Assembly (NCBI GenBank): GCA_028706295.1
Contig: JAQWBQ010000002.1
Location: 59,455-123,454 of the forward strand
Source of the DNA: Bacteroidales bacterium
Lineage (GTDB): Bacteria; Bacteroidota; Bacteroidia; Bacteroidales; FEN-979
Length of the DNA: 64,000 nt
Direction: 5' to 3'
The position numbers were made by a program, and so were the translations under genes. This document shows, piece by piece, positions 32,059 to 41,528 of this stretch (its first letter is position 1; each line of letters starts with the position of its first letter). Below the pieces are notes generated by a model. That model did no database searches, was not told where the DNA came from, and worked only from the letters and a program-made list of their open reading frames with translations.

Positions 32059-33342
32059 TTAGGCGTTTGATTCACTTCCCGGGTTCAGATTGAAATTATC
32101 AATGGCAACGGTTTCGGTGCCTGATGGAGTATTTTTAAAAAAATGATCGGTAACGATATTAAAAGTATCGATAGCAATTACGAGTTCTTCATTTGTTGGC
32201 ATCACCATGGCAACTACCGGAGATCCCGGTTTGGTAAGTATTGCCTCTTTCCCGCGGGATGAATTTCTTTCAGGATCGAATTGAATACCCAGAAATTCCA
32301 ATCCTTCCATTATCCGACGCCGGGTTTCCGTGTCATTTTCTCCAATACCGCCGGTAAATACAATAAGATCAACACCACCCATTGCCGCGGCATAGGCGCC
32401 AATATATTTTTTGACACGGTAAGCATACATGTCGAGGGCCATCTCTGCACGCCGGTTTCCATTGGCGGCAGCCTGCTCCACATCGCGCATATCGAATGAA
32501 ATGCCAGAGATACCGCAAACTCCGCTCTTTTTGTTGAACATGGCATTGGTATCGGCAATGGTCAGATTTTCCTTTTCTGCAATAAACAGTAACACGCCGG
32601 GATCCACATCTCCGCTGCGGGTCCCCATCATCAATCCTTCAAGTGGTGTAAAGCCCATGGAGGTGTCGACCGAAAAACCCTTTGAGATTGCAGCAACAGA
32701 GGATCCATTCCCCAGGTGGCATGTAATGATATTGATGTTGCTGATCTCCTTTCCAAGGTAACGGCAGGCTTTGTGAGCAACATATTTATGGGAAGTTCCA
32801 TGAAAACCGTACCTGCGGATCTTATATTTTTCATAGTATTCATAGGGAATCGCGTACAGATAAGAGAATGCGGGCATGGTTTGATGGAACGAGGTGTCGA
32901 AAACCGCAACCTGGGGCACATCAGGCAAAATTGCTTCGATAGAAAGAATTCCCTTGAGGTTTGCAGGGTTATGCAACGGAGCCAGTTCGATACATTTTTC
33001 AATATCTTTTTTTACATTTTCAGTGATGAGGACGCTGGCTTTAAAATTTTCACCGCCATGTGCTACCCTATGTCCGACGGCGACAATCTCTTTTTCGTCC
33101 TTTATTACCCCATGAACCGGGTCTTTCAAGGTTTTCAGGATCAGATTAATTCCAACCTGATGATCCGGAACTTCCTGTGAGATTTTTAATTTTTCTTTTC
33201 CTGTAACCTGGTGAGTCAATTCACTTGAATTCAGGCCGACACGATCGAGAAGTCCTTTTGCTTTCAGATCAGCCTCATGGGAGATTTCGATAAGCTGATA
33301 TTTTATCGATGAACTACCGCAGTTTAGTACTAAAATCTTCAT
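32059..33342 (-). CDS. ackA: Acetate kinase
   Basis: MKILVLNCGSSSIKYQLIE; HGTSHKYV; HLGNGSSVAAI; FTGGIGEN. Confidence 0.98.
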   Translation of the reverse strand: MKILVLNCGSSSIKYQLIEISHEADLKAKGLLDRVGLNSSELTHQVTGKEKLKISQEVPDHQVGINLILKTLKDPVHGVIKDEKEIVAVGHRVAHGGENFKASVLITENVKKDIEKCIELAPLHNPANLKGILSIEAILPDVPQVAVFDTSFHQTMPAFSYLYAIPYEYYEKYKIRRYGFHGTSHKYVAHKACRYLGKEISNINIITCHLGNGSSVAAISKGFSVDTSMGFTPLEGLMMGTRSGDVDPGVLLFIAEKENLTIADTNAMFNKKSGVCGISGISFDMRDVEQAAANGNRRAEMALDMYAYRVKKYIGAYAAAMGGVDLIVFTGGIGENDTETRRRIMEGLEFLGIQFDPERNSSRGKEAILTKPGSPVVAMVMPTNEELVIAIDTFNIVTDHFFKNTPSGTETVAIDNFNLNPGSESNA

Positions 33343-33426
33343 TGAACTTGTAGGATGTTGAGTAAATAATTCAGAAATTTATTCCTTTTGATGACCCAAA
33401 CAATAAGGATCATATGTTAGGGTCTG

Positions 33427-33434
33427 CAAACATA
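33427..33434 (-). promoter_or_regulatory. -7 box (TAnnTTTG) for ackA
   Basis: plus-strand CAAACATA = TATGTTTG on minus. Confidence 0.45.
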
Positions 33435-33537
33435 CAACATTTTTCAGTTTTTTCAATGATTAATATTAAAAAAACTTAACATAATTTTTCCCGGATTTCT
33501 TTTTTGTCCCATTCAGAAAGCATGTACAGTTAAGTTG

Positions 33538-33545
33538 TATTTTTG
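33538..33545 (+). promoter_or_regulatory. -7 box (TAnnTTTG) for the GH3-family gene
   Basis: TATTTTTG lying inside the 5' end of the ORF-track call, which argues for a start at 33568. Confidence 0.5.
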
Positions 33546-33567
33546 GAAAAAAAACAGCAAGTCCGAT

Positions 33568-35085
33568 ATGGCATTGATCAATTCAGTGATATCCTGGGTG
33601 ATGAAAAAGCGGATTCATCAGATTGGGCTATTTATGAAGTATCCCCAAGAAGTTCAGCATGAGTGGTTGAGGAAGCTCCTCACGGTTGCCCGGGGAACAG
33701 AATGGGGAAAAAAATTTGATTTTAAATCGATTCAGACACCCGAACAATTCAGGCAGCGGGTCCCCTTGCAGGATTATGAATCGCTAAAAGCTTCGGTTGA
33801 CCGGCTTCGTCACGGTGAGCAGAATATTCTTTGGCCATCGGAAATCAAGTGGTTCGCCAAATCATCCGGAACCACCAATGATAAGAGCAAGTTTATTCCG
33901 GTTAGCAACGAAGCCCTCGAAGAGTGCCATTATAAAGGGGGGAAGGATATGTTGTCGTTTTATTGCAACAACAATCCCGAAACGAAATTGTTCGACGGTA
34001 AAGCCATTGCGATGGGGGGCTCTCATCAGATCACCGAGATCAACAATGATATTTATTACCAGGGAGATTTGTCGGCTATCCTTATCCAGAACCTACCCGG
34101 ATGGGTTGAGTTTATGCGTACGCCCGATCTTTCAATAGCATTAATGGATGAGTGGGAGAAAAAAATTGAAAAAATGGCCAGAGCCACCATTCAGCATGAT
34201 GTGACCAACATCTCAGGGGTGCCTTCCTGGACCCTTTTATTGTTTAAACGGGTTTTAGAGATTACGCGAAAACCCAACCTCCTCGAAATCTGGCCAAATT
34301 TCGAACTTTTTATTCATGGAGGAGTCAACTTTGCACCTTATCGGGAACAGTTTAAGTTTATTCTGCCATCGGAAAAAGTAAATTATCTGGAAACATACAA
34401 CGCATCCGAAGGTTTTTTTGGAATCCAGGACCGTAATCTGGCCGACGACATGTTGCTCATGTTGGACTATGGAATATATTATGAATTTATTCCTACAGAC
34501 CAGCTCGATCGTGAAAATCCGGTTGCCATCGGGCTCGATGAAGTGAAATTAAATACCAACTATGCAATGGTAATTACGACCAATGCGGGTTTGTGGAGAT
34601 ACCAGATTGGGGATACCGTGTATTTCACCTCTCTGGATCCTTTCCGGATCCGGATCTCAGGCAGGACCAGGAATTTTATTAATGCTTTCGGGGAAGAGGT
34701 CATCATCGACAATGCTGAAAAAGCTCTTTCCATTGCCTGTGAACGAAGCAATGCAATTGTTACCGAGTATACTGCAGCGCCGGTATATCTTTCGGAAAAT
34801 CAGAAAGGGGCACATCAGTGGGTGATTGAATTCGAGAGACCTCCGGAGGATATTGCATTCTTCACGAGTACGCTTGACACAGCGCTGAAATCGCTCAACA
34901 GTGATTATGAAGCGAAACGTTACAACTCGCTGATGCTGGAGGAGCCACAAATTGTCATTGTTCCAAAATTGACCTTTTATTCCTGGTTGAAAGCCAACGG
35001 GAAGTTGGGCGGACAGCATAAAGTCCCACGATTGTCCAATGACCGAAAATATATCAATGAAATTCTGAAGATCGTGTCGGGCTGA
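33568..35085 (+). CDS. GH3 auxin-responsive promoter family protein (acyl-adenylate/amidosynthetase superfamily)
   Basis: FAKSSGTTNDKSKFIPVS; ETYNASEGFFGIQD; LWRYQIGDTVYFTSLDPFRIRISGRTRNFINAFGEEV. Confidence 0.93.
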   Translation: MALINSVISWVMKKRIHQIGLFMKYPQEVQHEWLRKLLTVARGTEWGKKFDFKSIQTPEQFRQRVPLQDYESLKASVDRLRHGEQNILWPSEIKWFAKSSGTTNDKSKFIPVSNEALEECHYKGGKDMLSFYCNNNPETKLFDGKAIAMGGSHQITEINNDIYYQGDLSAILIQNLPGWVEFMRTPDLSIALMDEWEKKIEKMARATIQHDVTNISGVPSWTLLLFKRVLEITRKPNLLEIWPNFELFIHGGVNFAPYREQFKFILPSEKVNYLETYNASEGFFGIQDRNLADDMLLMLDYGIYYEFIPTDQLDRENPVAIGLDEVKLNTNYAMVITTNAGLWRYQIGDTVYFTSLDPFRIRISGRTRNFINAFGEEVIIDNAEKALSIACERSNAIVTEYTAAPVYLSENQKGAHQWVIEFERPPEDIAFFTSTLDTALKSLNSDYEAKRYNSLMLEEPQIVIVPKLTFYSWLKANGKLGGQHKVPRLSNDRKYINEILKIVSG

Positions 35086-35098
35086 CCTTTCCTTTTTA

Positions 35099-35106
35099 TA
35101 TTTTTG
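35099..35106 (+). promoter_or_regulatory. -7 box (TAnnTTTG) for deoxynucleoside kinase
   Basis: TATTTTTG, 18 nt before ATG 35124. Confidence 0.45.
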
Positions 35107-35123
35107 ATCGTAAATTCAAATCC

Positions 35124-35738
35124 ATGCACATCGCAATAGCCGGGAATATAGGTTCCGGAAAAACAACGCTTACCAGCCTGCTGGCCAAACATTTCAACTG
35201 GGAACCTCACTTTGAGGATGTCGACACCAATCCCTATCTGAACAGTTTTTATGAAGATATGCAACGGTGGTCGTTCAACCTGCAGATCTATTTTTTGAAC
35301 AGCCGGTTCCGCCAGGTTGTCAAAATCCGGAAGTCGAACGTAACAGTAGTGCAAGACCGAACCATCTATGAGGATGCCTATATTTTTGCACCCAACCTGC
35401 ATTCCATGAATCTCATGAGCACCCGCGATTTTGAAAATTACCGGTCGCTTTTTGATCTCATGAGCACTTTTATTCAGCCACCGGATCTGCTCATCTATTT
35501 AAGGGCAAGCGTCCCTACTCTGGTCAATCAGATTCAGAAAAGGGGCAGGGACTATGAAAATGCGATCCGGTTGGATTATCTGAAGAACCTCAATGAAATG
35601 TATGAGGATTGGATTGAAAATTATAAGCTGGGGAAGCTCCTGATCGTCGATGTCGATACTGTAAAATTCAGTGAGCGTCCCGAAGACCTCGGATCTGTTA
35701 TTGATCAGGTGAACGCACAGCTTCACGGTCTTTTTTGA
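35124..35738 (+). CDS. Deoxynucleoside kinase family protein
   Basis: IAIAGNIGSGKTTLTSLLAKHF; QDRTIYEDAYIFA; RGRDYENAIRLDYLKNLNEMYEDWI. Confidence 0.94.
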   Translation: MHIAIAGNIGSGKTTLTSLLAKHFNWEPHFEDVDTNPYLNSFYEDMQRWSFNLQIYFLNSRFRQVVKIRKSNVTVVQDRTIYEDAYIFAPNLHSMNLMSTRDFENYRSLFDLMSTFIQPPDLLIYLRASVPTLVNQIQKRGRDYENAIRLDYLKNLNEMYEDWIENYKLGKLLIVDVDTVKFSERPEDLGSVIDQVNAQLHGLF

Positions 35739-35827
35739 TTCCTTGGAAGCCACAGCCCGTAAAACCCGGACGCGATCGTTAAACATTTGTTAACCCGGAT
35801 GGCTCCTTTTGAAGAAATTACTGAAAG

Positions 35828-36574
35828 ATGAAAATAGTTGGTGTCATTCCGGCCCGATATGCCTCAACCCGGTTTCCAGGAAAACCTTTGACGGTCATAA
35901 ACGGGAAATCGATGATTCAAAGGGTGTTCGAACAGGCTTTGAAATGTTCCGGACTTCATAAAATTATTGTTGCTACCGATCATGAAACCATTGCAGGTCA
36001 CGTAAGGAATTTTGGAGGAGCCGTAATGATGACCGGCAGCCATCACCTGAGCGGAACCGAAAGATGCAGCGAGGTTGCGGATCGTCTTATTGCCGGTGGA
36101 GAAGAATTTGATTATCTGATTAATATTCAGGGGGATGAACCTTTTCTTGCACCACAACAAATCGGTCAGTTAATGAAGGGACTGGAGGACGATCGTCCCG
36201 TGATAGCCACACTAATCAAAAAGATTGAAAATCAGGACGATATTCACAATCCAAATGTGGTTAAAGTTGCTGTTGACAACAAGGGATATGCGCTGCTCTT
36301 CAGCCGGTCACCCATCCCTTTTGCCAGAAATTGCAGTACTTCCGACTGGATGACGGCCGCAACCTATTTTAAACATATCGGAATCTATGCTTATCAGTCT
36401 CAAATTCTCCGGGAGATCGTCACGCTTCCTCCTACCATGCTTGAACGAACTGAGATGCTGGAGCAATTGCGATGGCTTGAAAACGGATACCCGATCCTGA
36501 CCTATCAAACAGAATATGAAAGCATTGCAATCGATGATCCTTCCGATTTATTAAAAATTACTAACAGGCTCTGA
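35828..36574 (+). CDS. kdsB: 3-deoxy-manno-octulosonate cytidylyltransferase
   Basis: GVIPARYASTRFPGKPL; NIQGDEPF; FSRSPIPFAR. Confidence 0.98.
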   Translation: MKIVGVIPARYASTRFPGKPLTVINGKSMIQRVFEQALKCSGLHKIIVATDHETIAGHVRNFGGAVMMTGSHHLSGTERCSEVADRLIAGGEEFDYLINIQGDEPFLAPQQIGQLMKGLEDDRPVIATLIKKIENQDDIHNPNVVKVAVDNKGYALLFSRSPIPFARNCSTSDWMTAATYFKHIGIYAYQSQILREIVTLPPTMLERTEMLEQLRWLENGYPILTYQTEYESIAIDDPSDLLKITNRL

Positions 36575-36623
36575 TCGCCAAGTCATTAAAGGCTTATCTT
36601 TACAAACTGAAATCAAAGGAAGT

Positions 36624-37736
36624 ATGGATATCAGAATTTGTATATCATCCCTGCTTGCATTACATGATTGCGTGATCATTCCGGGATTCGGTGGTATCAT
36701 CGGTAACTATTCCCCGGCTCGCATCGATCCCGTACATCATGCCTTTCAACCTCCATCGAAAAAGCTACTGTTCAATATCAATTTGAAGCAGAACGATGGT
36801 TTGCTTGCCAGTACGGTGGCTTCGACGTTTGGAATTTCCTATGAGGAAGCAGCCCGATTGATTCAGGATTTCACAACCGAATCCATGAATCAGATTAAAG
36901 CCGGAAAAACTGTTTTCATCCAGGGAATTGGACGGCTTTTCTCCGGCCGCGAAGGAATTATCCAGTTTGAACAGGACAAAACAACCAATCTGTTGCCCGA
37001 TGCCTTTGGTCTGACCTCCTTTATCTCGCCACCGATTGTCAGGAACGGGCTGTCAGGACATCGTCAGGCAGCAGGGAAACCAGGAAAGGAAAAGGGTAAG
37101 ACTGCTGAAATTCATATCTCAAGAACTCTTAAATGGGCTGCTGTTCTGGCGGTTCCGATCGGTGCGGCAGCCATTATCGGATTCAGTCACTATCGGGCAA
37201 AATCGCCTGATCCTGCCAACGACGCCGGGATTCTCAGCTCTGTATTCTCCAGGTTTTCTTCCACTGCTTTGGTTGATAAAAAGGAGGCTCCTGAAAACCT
37301 GCCTTCAGAGCCCTTCCCGTTCGAAGCGACTCCTTCGGCATTCCAAACCACATCCCTTTCTGACCTGCCTGCTGACACCGACCCCAATCTCCAAAATGAA
37401 CCGGTTTCGGGTTCGGGAAATGTTGTCTCCCCGGATCAGGATAATTCCGTTATCACTACCTCCGGTGAAAAGCTGACAGAGGAAACAACGGTAAATACCA
37501 TTGACCAGAGTGGCCGTTACATTATCATTATTGGTGCGTTTAAAGAAAAACGCAATGCTGAAAAACTTATCAGGGAACTTCAGGATAATGGAACAACCGC
37601 ATCGATATATGACCGGTCGAAATCGGGATTGTACCGCGTGACAATAGGAACATTTTCTCAATTGGAAGAGGCTTCACAGCTTCTTGCCACTGCCCGGGCA
37701 GGAGATTTCTCCGGAGCCTGGCTGCTTAAAAAATAG
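36624..37736 (+). CDS. HU-CCDC81-type domain, TM helix and SPOR domain protein
   Basis: N-term DIRICISSLLALHDCVIIPGFGGIIGNYSPARIDPVHHAFQPPSKKLLFN; TM WAAVLAVPIGAAAIIGF; C-term RYIIIIGAFKEKRNAEKLIRELQDNGTTASIYDRSKSGLYRVTIGTFSQ. Confidence 0.88.
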   Translation: MDIRICISSLLALHDCVIIPGFGGIIGNYSPARIDPVHHAFQPPSKKLLFNINLKQNDGLLASTVASTFGISYEEAARLIQDFTTESMNQIKAGKTVFIQGIGRLFSGREGIIQFEQDKTTNLLPDAFGLTSFISPPIVRNGLSGHRQAAGKPGKEKGKTAEIHISRTLKWAAVLAVPIGAAAIIGFSHYRAKSPDPANDAGILSSVFSRFSSTALVDKKEAPENLPSEPFPFEATPSAFQTTSLSDLPADTDPNLQNEPVSGSGNVVSPDQDNSVITTSGEKLTEETTVNTIDQSGRYIIIIGAFKEKRNAEKLIRELQDNGTTASIYDRSKSGLYRVTIGTFSQLEEASQLLATARAGDFSGAWLLKK

Positions 37737-37743
37737 CAGCATT

Positions 37744-38403
37744 GTGGCAAAGAAAAAGCTGGTTCATTTCCGGGAGAATTTGCTTTTCCCGCATTTATTT
37801 CAACCGACTTATCAGGAATTACAGACCGGGTTCCACTTACGCGGTTCCTGGAAGCGGGATTTTTTCAGAAACGGAAATCCGATTATTCTCGAACTGGGTT
37901 GCGGTAAAGGTGAATACACGGTAGGTCTTGCTGAGAAGCATCCGGAGCAGAATTTCATCGGCATCGACTGGAAAGGTGCAAGACTTTGGCGGGGGTGTAA
38001 AACCGTTGAAGAAAAGCGACTTAGAAATACCGGCTTTATCCGGGCCCGTGTCGACCACATTGAACGTTTATTTTCATCCTCTGAGATTTCAGAAATCTGG
38101 ATCACTTTTCCCGATCCGCAGAAAGGAAAAGAAAGGAAACGTCTGACATCACCGGTCTTTCTTGAAAAATATGCAAAGGTTCTGGAACCCGGCGGATTGA
38201 TCCGTTTGAAAACTGACGACCCGTTCTTTTTTACCTATACGCTCGAGGTAATTAAAAAAGCCGGCCATCGATTGATTTCTGCCACTGAAGATATTTACCA
38301 CTCCGGAATAACAGGCGAAGTAACAGAAATCAGAACCTACTATGAAACAATTTGGCTTGAATCGGGGAAAAGTATTGGTTATCTGGAATTTAAAATGCAA
38401 TGA
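37744..38403 (+). CDS. trmB: tRNA (guanine46-N7)-methyltransferase TrmB (GTG start)
   Basis: VAKKKLVHFRENLLFPHLFQP; ELGCGKGEYTVGLAEKHPEQNFIGIDWKGARLWRG; ITFPDPQKGKERKRLTSPVFL. Confidence 0.95.
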   Translation: MAKKKLVHFRENLLFPHLFQPTYQELQTGFHLRGSWKRDFFRNGNPIILELGCGKGEYTVGLAEKHPEQNFIGIDWKGARLWRGCKTVEEKRLRNTGFIRARVDHIERLFSSSEISEIWITFPDPQKGKERKRLTSPVFLEKYAKVLEPGGLIRLKTDDPFFFTYTLEVIKKAGHRLISATEDIYHSGITGEVTEIRTYYETIWLESGKSIGYLEFKMQ

Positions 38404-38410
38404 TATTAAT

Positions 38411-40570
38411 ATGAAAAGAAGTTTCTTTATTGCGGTTCTGCTGTTCTCATTAACGTCATTTGGATCCCCGGAAGAGGGCATGTGGGTGCCGATGTTGATC
38501 GAAAGGATGAATATTCAACGAATGCAGGACCTGGGTTTAAAGCTTACGGCAGCTGATATATACAGTGTCAACCATTCTAGCCTGAAAGATGCCATTGTAC
38601 AATTTGGAAGTGGATGTACTGCCGAATTTGTCTCTCCCGAGGGTTTGATCCTTACGAACCACCATTGCGGACTGGGTTCCATCCAGAGATTAAGCTCAAT
38701 AAACCATGATTATCTGAATGATGGATTTTGGGCATATTCACTTGAAGAGGAGTTGCCCTGTCCGGGACTCAGCGTCACCCTGCTGGTAAGAATGGAGGAG
38801 GTAACGCAACAGGTATTATCGGGAGTGGATGAGACCATGAATCAACTGGTACGGAATCAAATTATTGGGAAAAATATTGCAGGAATTGAGAAAGCGGCGA
38901 AACAGGGCACGCATTACGATGCAAAGGTGCGATCATTCTATTATGGGAATCAATATTATTTGTTTGTCAATGAGGTGTTTAAAGATGTAAGACTGGTAGG
39001 CGCCCCGCCCGTGAGTATTGGAAAATTCGGCGGCGACACCGATAATTGGATGTGGCCGAGGCATACAGGTGATTTTTCTATTTTCAGGGTATATGCAGGA
39101 AAAGATAATGAACCGGCTGAGTTCTCAAACGAAAACAGGCCGTATCAACCCCGCCGTTTTTTACCGGTTTCCATTAAGGGCTTTCAAAAGGATGATTTCA
39201 CTTTTGTATATGGTTATCCCGGATCAACCCGGGAATACCTGATCTCCGACGGGGTCGATCAGATTGCCAACAAGGAGAACCCGCTCAGGATCAAATTACG
39301 CCAAATCAGGCTTGACATCATGGATCAGGCCATGGACGAAAGCCGCCTGCTCAGGATTAAATATACCGGAAAGGCTGCCGGAATTGCCAACTACTGGAAG
39401 AAAATGATTGGAGAAACACGGGGAATCAGGAAACTAAATGCCGTGTCGCGAAAGCGACAAGAGGAACAAAGATTTCAGGCATGGGCCGATTCAACCGCCG
39501 GCACTAAAATCAAATACGGTGAATTACTCAATGCATTTCATGCTGTTTACCAGGATTACCATAATCCACAAAAAGCCTTTATCTATTTCTCTGAGGGAGG
39601 CCAGGGTATTGAAATTGTAAAATTTGTTGCCGGTTTCAGGGAACTGGTAAAAATCAGCAAAGAAAAGGAAGCCAGCCGGGAAAAATTAGAAAAGTTGATT
39701 GCCGGTTTGAAAAAATCAGCCACGGATTTCTTTAAAAATTACGATGTGGAGATTGATATCAGGGTGATGCAGTTAATGTTGCCTGAAATCGCAGCCGGTA
39801 TGGAATCGGAATATTTACCCGATATTTTCAACGCGGATAAATTCTTAAAAGATAAAAATTACAAGGAGTTTGCAGAACGGAACATGCGAATCTCTATTTT
39901 TTCCGATAGCAGCCGGTTAATGGGATTTCTCAACCACTATCAGGCTAAACAGGTCAGCAGGATCGCAAAGGATCAGATCTTCAGGTTGATGTCAGGATTT
40001 TACGAATGTAATGACAGGAAAATACAGCCAAGGATCAATACCCTTGTTTCGAAATTAGATAGTTTGCAACGGTGTTATATGAAGGGGATGATGGATATGC
40101 ATCAGGGAAAGACATTCTATCCGGATGCAAATTCCACACTGAGAGTCGCCTTTGGGAAGGTGGATGGTTTCACTCCTGCCGACGGGGTTCAGTATAGTGG
40201 ATTCACAACCCTGGCCGGGGTCCTTGAAAAGGAAGATTCAACGGTGTATGATTACAGGGTTGATGCAAGGCTTAAAAAATTATGCAGGGAGCAGGATTTC
40301 GGTCGTTATGCCGATCGCGACGGTACCATGCATGTTGCCTTTACCGCTACCAATCACACATCGGGAGGAAATTCCGGAAGCCCGGTTCTGAACGCTTATG
40401 GAGAATTGATTGGCCTCAATTTCGACCGCAACTGGGAGGGTACAGCCAGTGATCTGATGTACGATCCGGCCATGTGCAGAAATATCACGCTGGACATTCG
40501 TTATTGCCTTTTCATCATCGACAAAATAGGCGGATGCAAGAGATTGATTGATGAGATGGTAATTCGTTAG
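38411..40570 (+). CDS. S46 family dipeptidyl-peptidase (DPP7/DPP11 family; DPP11-like by S1 Arg)
   Basis: Signal peptide; FGSGCTAEFVSPEGLILTNHHCGLGSIQ; HTSGGNSGSPVLNAYGELIGLNFDRNWEGTASDL. Confidence 0.96.
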   Translation: MKRSFFIAVLLFSLTSFGSPEEGMWVPMLIERMNIQRMQDLGLKLTAADIYSVNHSSLKDAIVQFGSGCTAEFVSPEGLILTNHHCGLGSIQRLSSINHDYLNDGFWAYSLEEELPCPGLSVTLLVRMEEVTQQVLSGVDETMNQLVRNQIIGKNIAGIEKAAKQGTHYDAKVRSFYYGNQYYLFVNEVFKDVRLVGAPPVSIGKFGGDTDNWMWPRHTGDFSIFRVYAGKDNEPAEFSNENRPYQPRRFLPVSIKGFQKDDFTFVYGYPGSTREYLISDGVDQIANKENPLRIKLRQIRLDIMDQAMDESRLLRIKYTGKAAGIANYWKKMIGETRGIRKLNAVSRKRQEEQRFQAWADSTAGTKIKYGELLNAFHAVYQDYHNPQKAFIYFSEGGQGIEIVKFVAGFRELVKISKEKEASREKLEKLIAGLKKSATDFFKNYDVEIDIRVMQLMLPEIAAGMESEYLPDIFNADKFLKDKNYKEFAERNMRISIFSDSSRLMGFLNHYQAKQVSRIAKDQIFRLMSGFYECNDRKIQPRINTLVSKLDSLQRCYMKGMMDMHQGKTFYPDANSTLRVAFGKVDGFTPADGVQYSGFTTLAGVLEKEDSTVYDYRVDARLKKLCREQDFGRYADRDGTMHVAFTATNHTSGGNSGSPVLNAYGELIGLNFDRNWEGTASDLMYDPAMCRNITLDIRYCLFIIDKIGGCKRLIDEMVIR

Positions 40571-41424
40571 CGATAGATGTGCATAAGCGCATTCTGCAGT
40601 GTTGGAAACCTGAACCGGAAACCTGCTTCCTGCAGCCTTTCGGGTAGTACCCGCTGACCTTCCAGAAAAACCTGCGCTGCTTCGCCGAACCACAATTTCA
40701 ATGCAAATGCAGGAACACTGATCCAGGCAGGTTGTTTCATTACCTTTCCCATTTTGTCGGTAAAATCGGCATTGGTAGTCGGAAAAGGCGACACCGCATT
40801 CACAATTCCATGGATGGAGGAATTTTCAATCGTGAAGAGGATTGCATCTACAAGATCGTTGATGTGTATGAAGGAGAAGGACTGCCGTCCGTTTCCGAGT
40901 TTGCCTCCCAAACCGAACCTGAATAATCCTTCCACTCCGCCAAGCATGCCTCCTCCGGAACCCAGGACAACACCGAGCCGGAGGATAACGACCCTGGTCA
41001 AATCGTTACACGCTAAAGCAGCTTCTTCCCATTGCCGGCACACTTCGGTCAGGAATGAATTTCCGAATGTGCCGGTCGATTCGGTGTGTTCACCGGTTGA
41101 TGCATAAATTCCGGTAGCCGATGCCGAAATGAATATGGTGGGTTTCAGGGTAGCCGTCCGGATTCCTGCTGCGATTTTTTTTGTAGTATTTATCCGGCTT
41201 TCCAGTATCTCTTTTTTATATCCCGGGGTCCATCTTTTGGAAATCGGGGCGCCGGCCAGATTAATAATCACATCAGAACCCTCGATCATCTCCTTCGAAA
41301 AGATATTTTCGGACAGGCATAGACGCTCTCTGTCGATTATCCTTATGGCCCATCCCTTATCCCTCAATTTTCGCGTCAGCGTCTGACCGATGAAGCCTCC
41401 TGCTCCGCTTATTGCTGCGATCAT
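40567..41424 (-). CDS. TIGR01777-type NAD(P)-dependent epimerase/SDR family protein
   Basis: IAAISGAGGFIGQTLTRKLRDKGW; VINLAGAPISKRWTPGYKKEILESRI; C-terminal DUF1731-like FLEGQRVLPERLQEAGFRFRFPTLQNAL. Confidence 0.95.
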   Translation of the reverse strand: MIAAISGAGGFIGQTLTRKLRDKGWAIRIIDRERLCLSENIFSKEMIEGSDVIINLAGAPISKRWTPGYKKEILESRINTTKKIAAGIRTATLKPTIFISASATGIYASTGEHTESTGTFGNSFLTEVCRQWEEAALACNDLTRVVILRLGVVLGSGGGMLGGVEGLFRFGLGGKLGNGRQSFSFIHINDLVDAILFTIENSSIHGIVNAVSPFPTTNADFTDKMGKVMKQPAWISVPAFALKLWFGEAAQVFLEGQRVLPERLQEAGFRFRFPTLQNALMHIYR

Positions 41425-41455
41425 AGGTTTTTTTTAGTAAAGTTATGGAATTCTT

Positions 41456-41463
41456 TATCTTTG
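41456..41463 (+). promoter_or_regulatory. -7 box (TAnnTTTG) for the mutA-mutB operon
   Basis: TATCTTTG, 66 nt before ATG 41529. Confidence 0.5.
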
Positions 41464-41528
41464 CCATACTATTCGAGGGGATTTCGAAAAATATTATCCC
41501 GTTGAGATTCTAAAAAATCTGAAACACT

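Noticed and set aside
41464-41528. Considered a B12 riboswitch upstream of mutA
   Set aside because: Leader of about 65 nt is too short and lacks the B12-box pattern
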